Positions 63,496-64,000 of a stretch of 64,000 nucleotides of DNA are shown here, piece by piece; positions within the stretch are counted from its first letter, which is position 1, and each line of letters starts with the position of its first letter. The notes below the pieces were generated by a model that was not told the DNA's origin, made no database searches, and worked only from the letters and a program-made list of their open reading frames with translations. This stretch comes from JAXMBX01 sp046349635 (GTDB lineage Bacteria; Planctomycetota; Planctomycetia; Planctomycetales; Planctomycetaceae). A program made the position numbers and the translations under genes. Location: the NCBI GenBank assembly GCA_046349635.1, contig JAXMBX010000004.1, forward strand, positions 1 to 64,000. Reading direction: 5' to 3'.

Positions 63496-64000
63496 ATGGA
63501 ATCGATCCGTGTCCTGGTCGTGGATGACTCCGCCCTGTTTCGCACCCTCATGCGGAATGCGCTGACGGAGATCCCGGGCTGTGAGGTTGTGGGCAGCGTC
63601 GCTGACGGGGAAACCGCGCTCGCTCGAATTGACGAGCTCAAGCCCGATCTGGTCACGCTGGACGTTGAAATGCCCGGGATGAGTGGGATTGCCGTCCTCA
63701 AGGAACTCCGTAGGCGACGCTTGAAAACGCGGGTCGTCATGGTCAGCCGGCTCACCGCCGCCGGGGCGCAAGTCACGACCGATGCCCTCATGCAGGGGGC
63801 CTTTGACTTCATCCTGAAACCTCACGGCAAAGACCCCGCTGCGAATAAGGAAGCCCTAAGTTTAGCCCTTCGCGAAAAAATCCAAAGTCTCCAGGAAGCA
63901 CTCAATCCCGTTCCCCATTCCCCGCCGGAACCGACCGACCGGGAAGAACGCAAAACTCCGACAAAGCCCGCGACGACCTGCAAAGCCGTCATCATTGGCT
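63496..64000 (+). CDS. cheB: CheB, chemoreceptor methylesterase, partial (cut by right edge)
   Basis: Open from the ATG at 63496 to the window end (168 codons). The receiver domain has the acidic pair DDS, phosphoacceptor Asp56 (VTLDVEMPGMSG) and Lys108 (FILKPHG). An about 45-residue linker rich in Pro, Glu and Lys follows, and the last codons, CKAVIIG, match the first strand of the CheB methylesterase domain. The catalytic Ser-His-Asp part lies outside the window. CheB demethylates chemoreceptors and completes the adaptation pair with CheR. Confidence 0.92.
   Translation, partial: MESIRVLVVDDSALFRTLMRNALTEIPGCEVVGSVADGETALARIDELKPDLVTLDVEMPGMSGIAVLKELRRRRLKTRVVMVSRLTAAGAQVTTDALMQGAFDFILKPHGKDPAANKEALSLALREKIQSLQEALNPVPHSPPEPTDREERKTPTKPATTCKAVIIG

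Overview
The window looks like a chromosomal segment of a planctomycete (Planctomycetota, Planctomycetaceae-like), moderately GC-rich. The basis is gene content: a fused SecD-SecF, a DUF1501 protein, DUF1573 proteins, Hanks-type kinases, a Gfo/Idh/MocA oxidoreductase with a secretion signal, and three surface proteins with an N-terminal LE-x-R-x-L(L/P) motif of the LEPR-XLL type known from planctomycete extracellular proteins. No phage, integrase, transposase or CRISPR array is visible.

Layout. 1-4490: a polysaccharide deacetylase running off the left edge, a membrane-anchored pseudokinase with a beta-helix-like ectodomain, and a convergent beta-propeller protein. 5018-7690: two tandem paralogues of a secreted repeat protein, one intact only in its 5' half and one decayed throughout. 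8085-9490: a type 4 uracil-DNA glycosylase and an HpcH/HpaI aldolase. 9504-17527 (minus strand): a GspF/PilC-like protein, then tgt-yajC-secDF, a strong terminator, and an ABC exporter. 17739-20162: an FabI-type reductase, tRNA-Gly(CCC), a tandem pair of 74-nt intergenic repeats, and a secreted triple-RidA protein. 20392-26275: leuC-leuD followed by apbE, an unusual DoxX protein and an oxidoreductase. 26357-29504: a Tat-type secreted protein and a secreted nitrilase-family hydrolase.

29697-48942 is the accessory part. It holds two LEPR-XLL surface proteins, a YdjC-type deacetylase, and a same-strand cassette at 34250-41377: a MauE/DoxX-thioredoxin-like fusion, a frameshifted GT39-like glycosyltransferase, a DUF1573 protein, a secreted protein with a C-terminal anchor, a small secreted protein with 12 cysteines, and a second DUF1573-like protein without the CxC motif. 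A TIGR03032-type protein with an unknown partner follows, then a 1820-aa surface protein with 15 FG-GAP/VCBS-type repeats and six about 150-aa repeats.

49026-53581 holds a DUF1501 protein, a secreted esterase-like hydrolase, and a glutaredoxin-like/CcdA-like redox pair. 54188-64000 is a chemotaxis locus: a Ser/Thr kinase fused to a degenerate receiver, then cheW, a soluble PAS-PAS methyl-accepting protein, cheR, cheA, cheC, cheD, cheY and cheB (cut by the right edge). cheA/cheC and cheC/cheD overlap by 4 bp. The best candidates for something undescribed are the 34-41 kb redox/DUF1573/Cys-rich cassette and the kinase-pseudoreceiver fusion heading the chemotaxis cluster.
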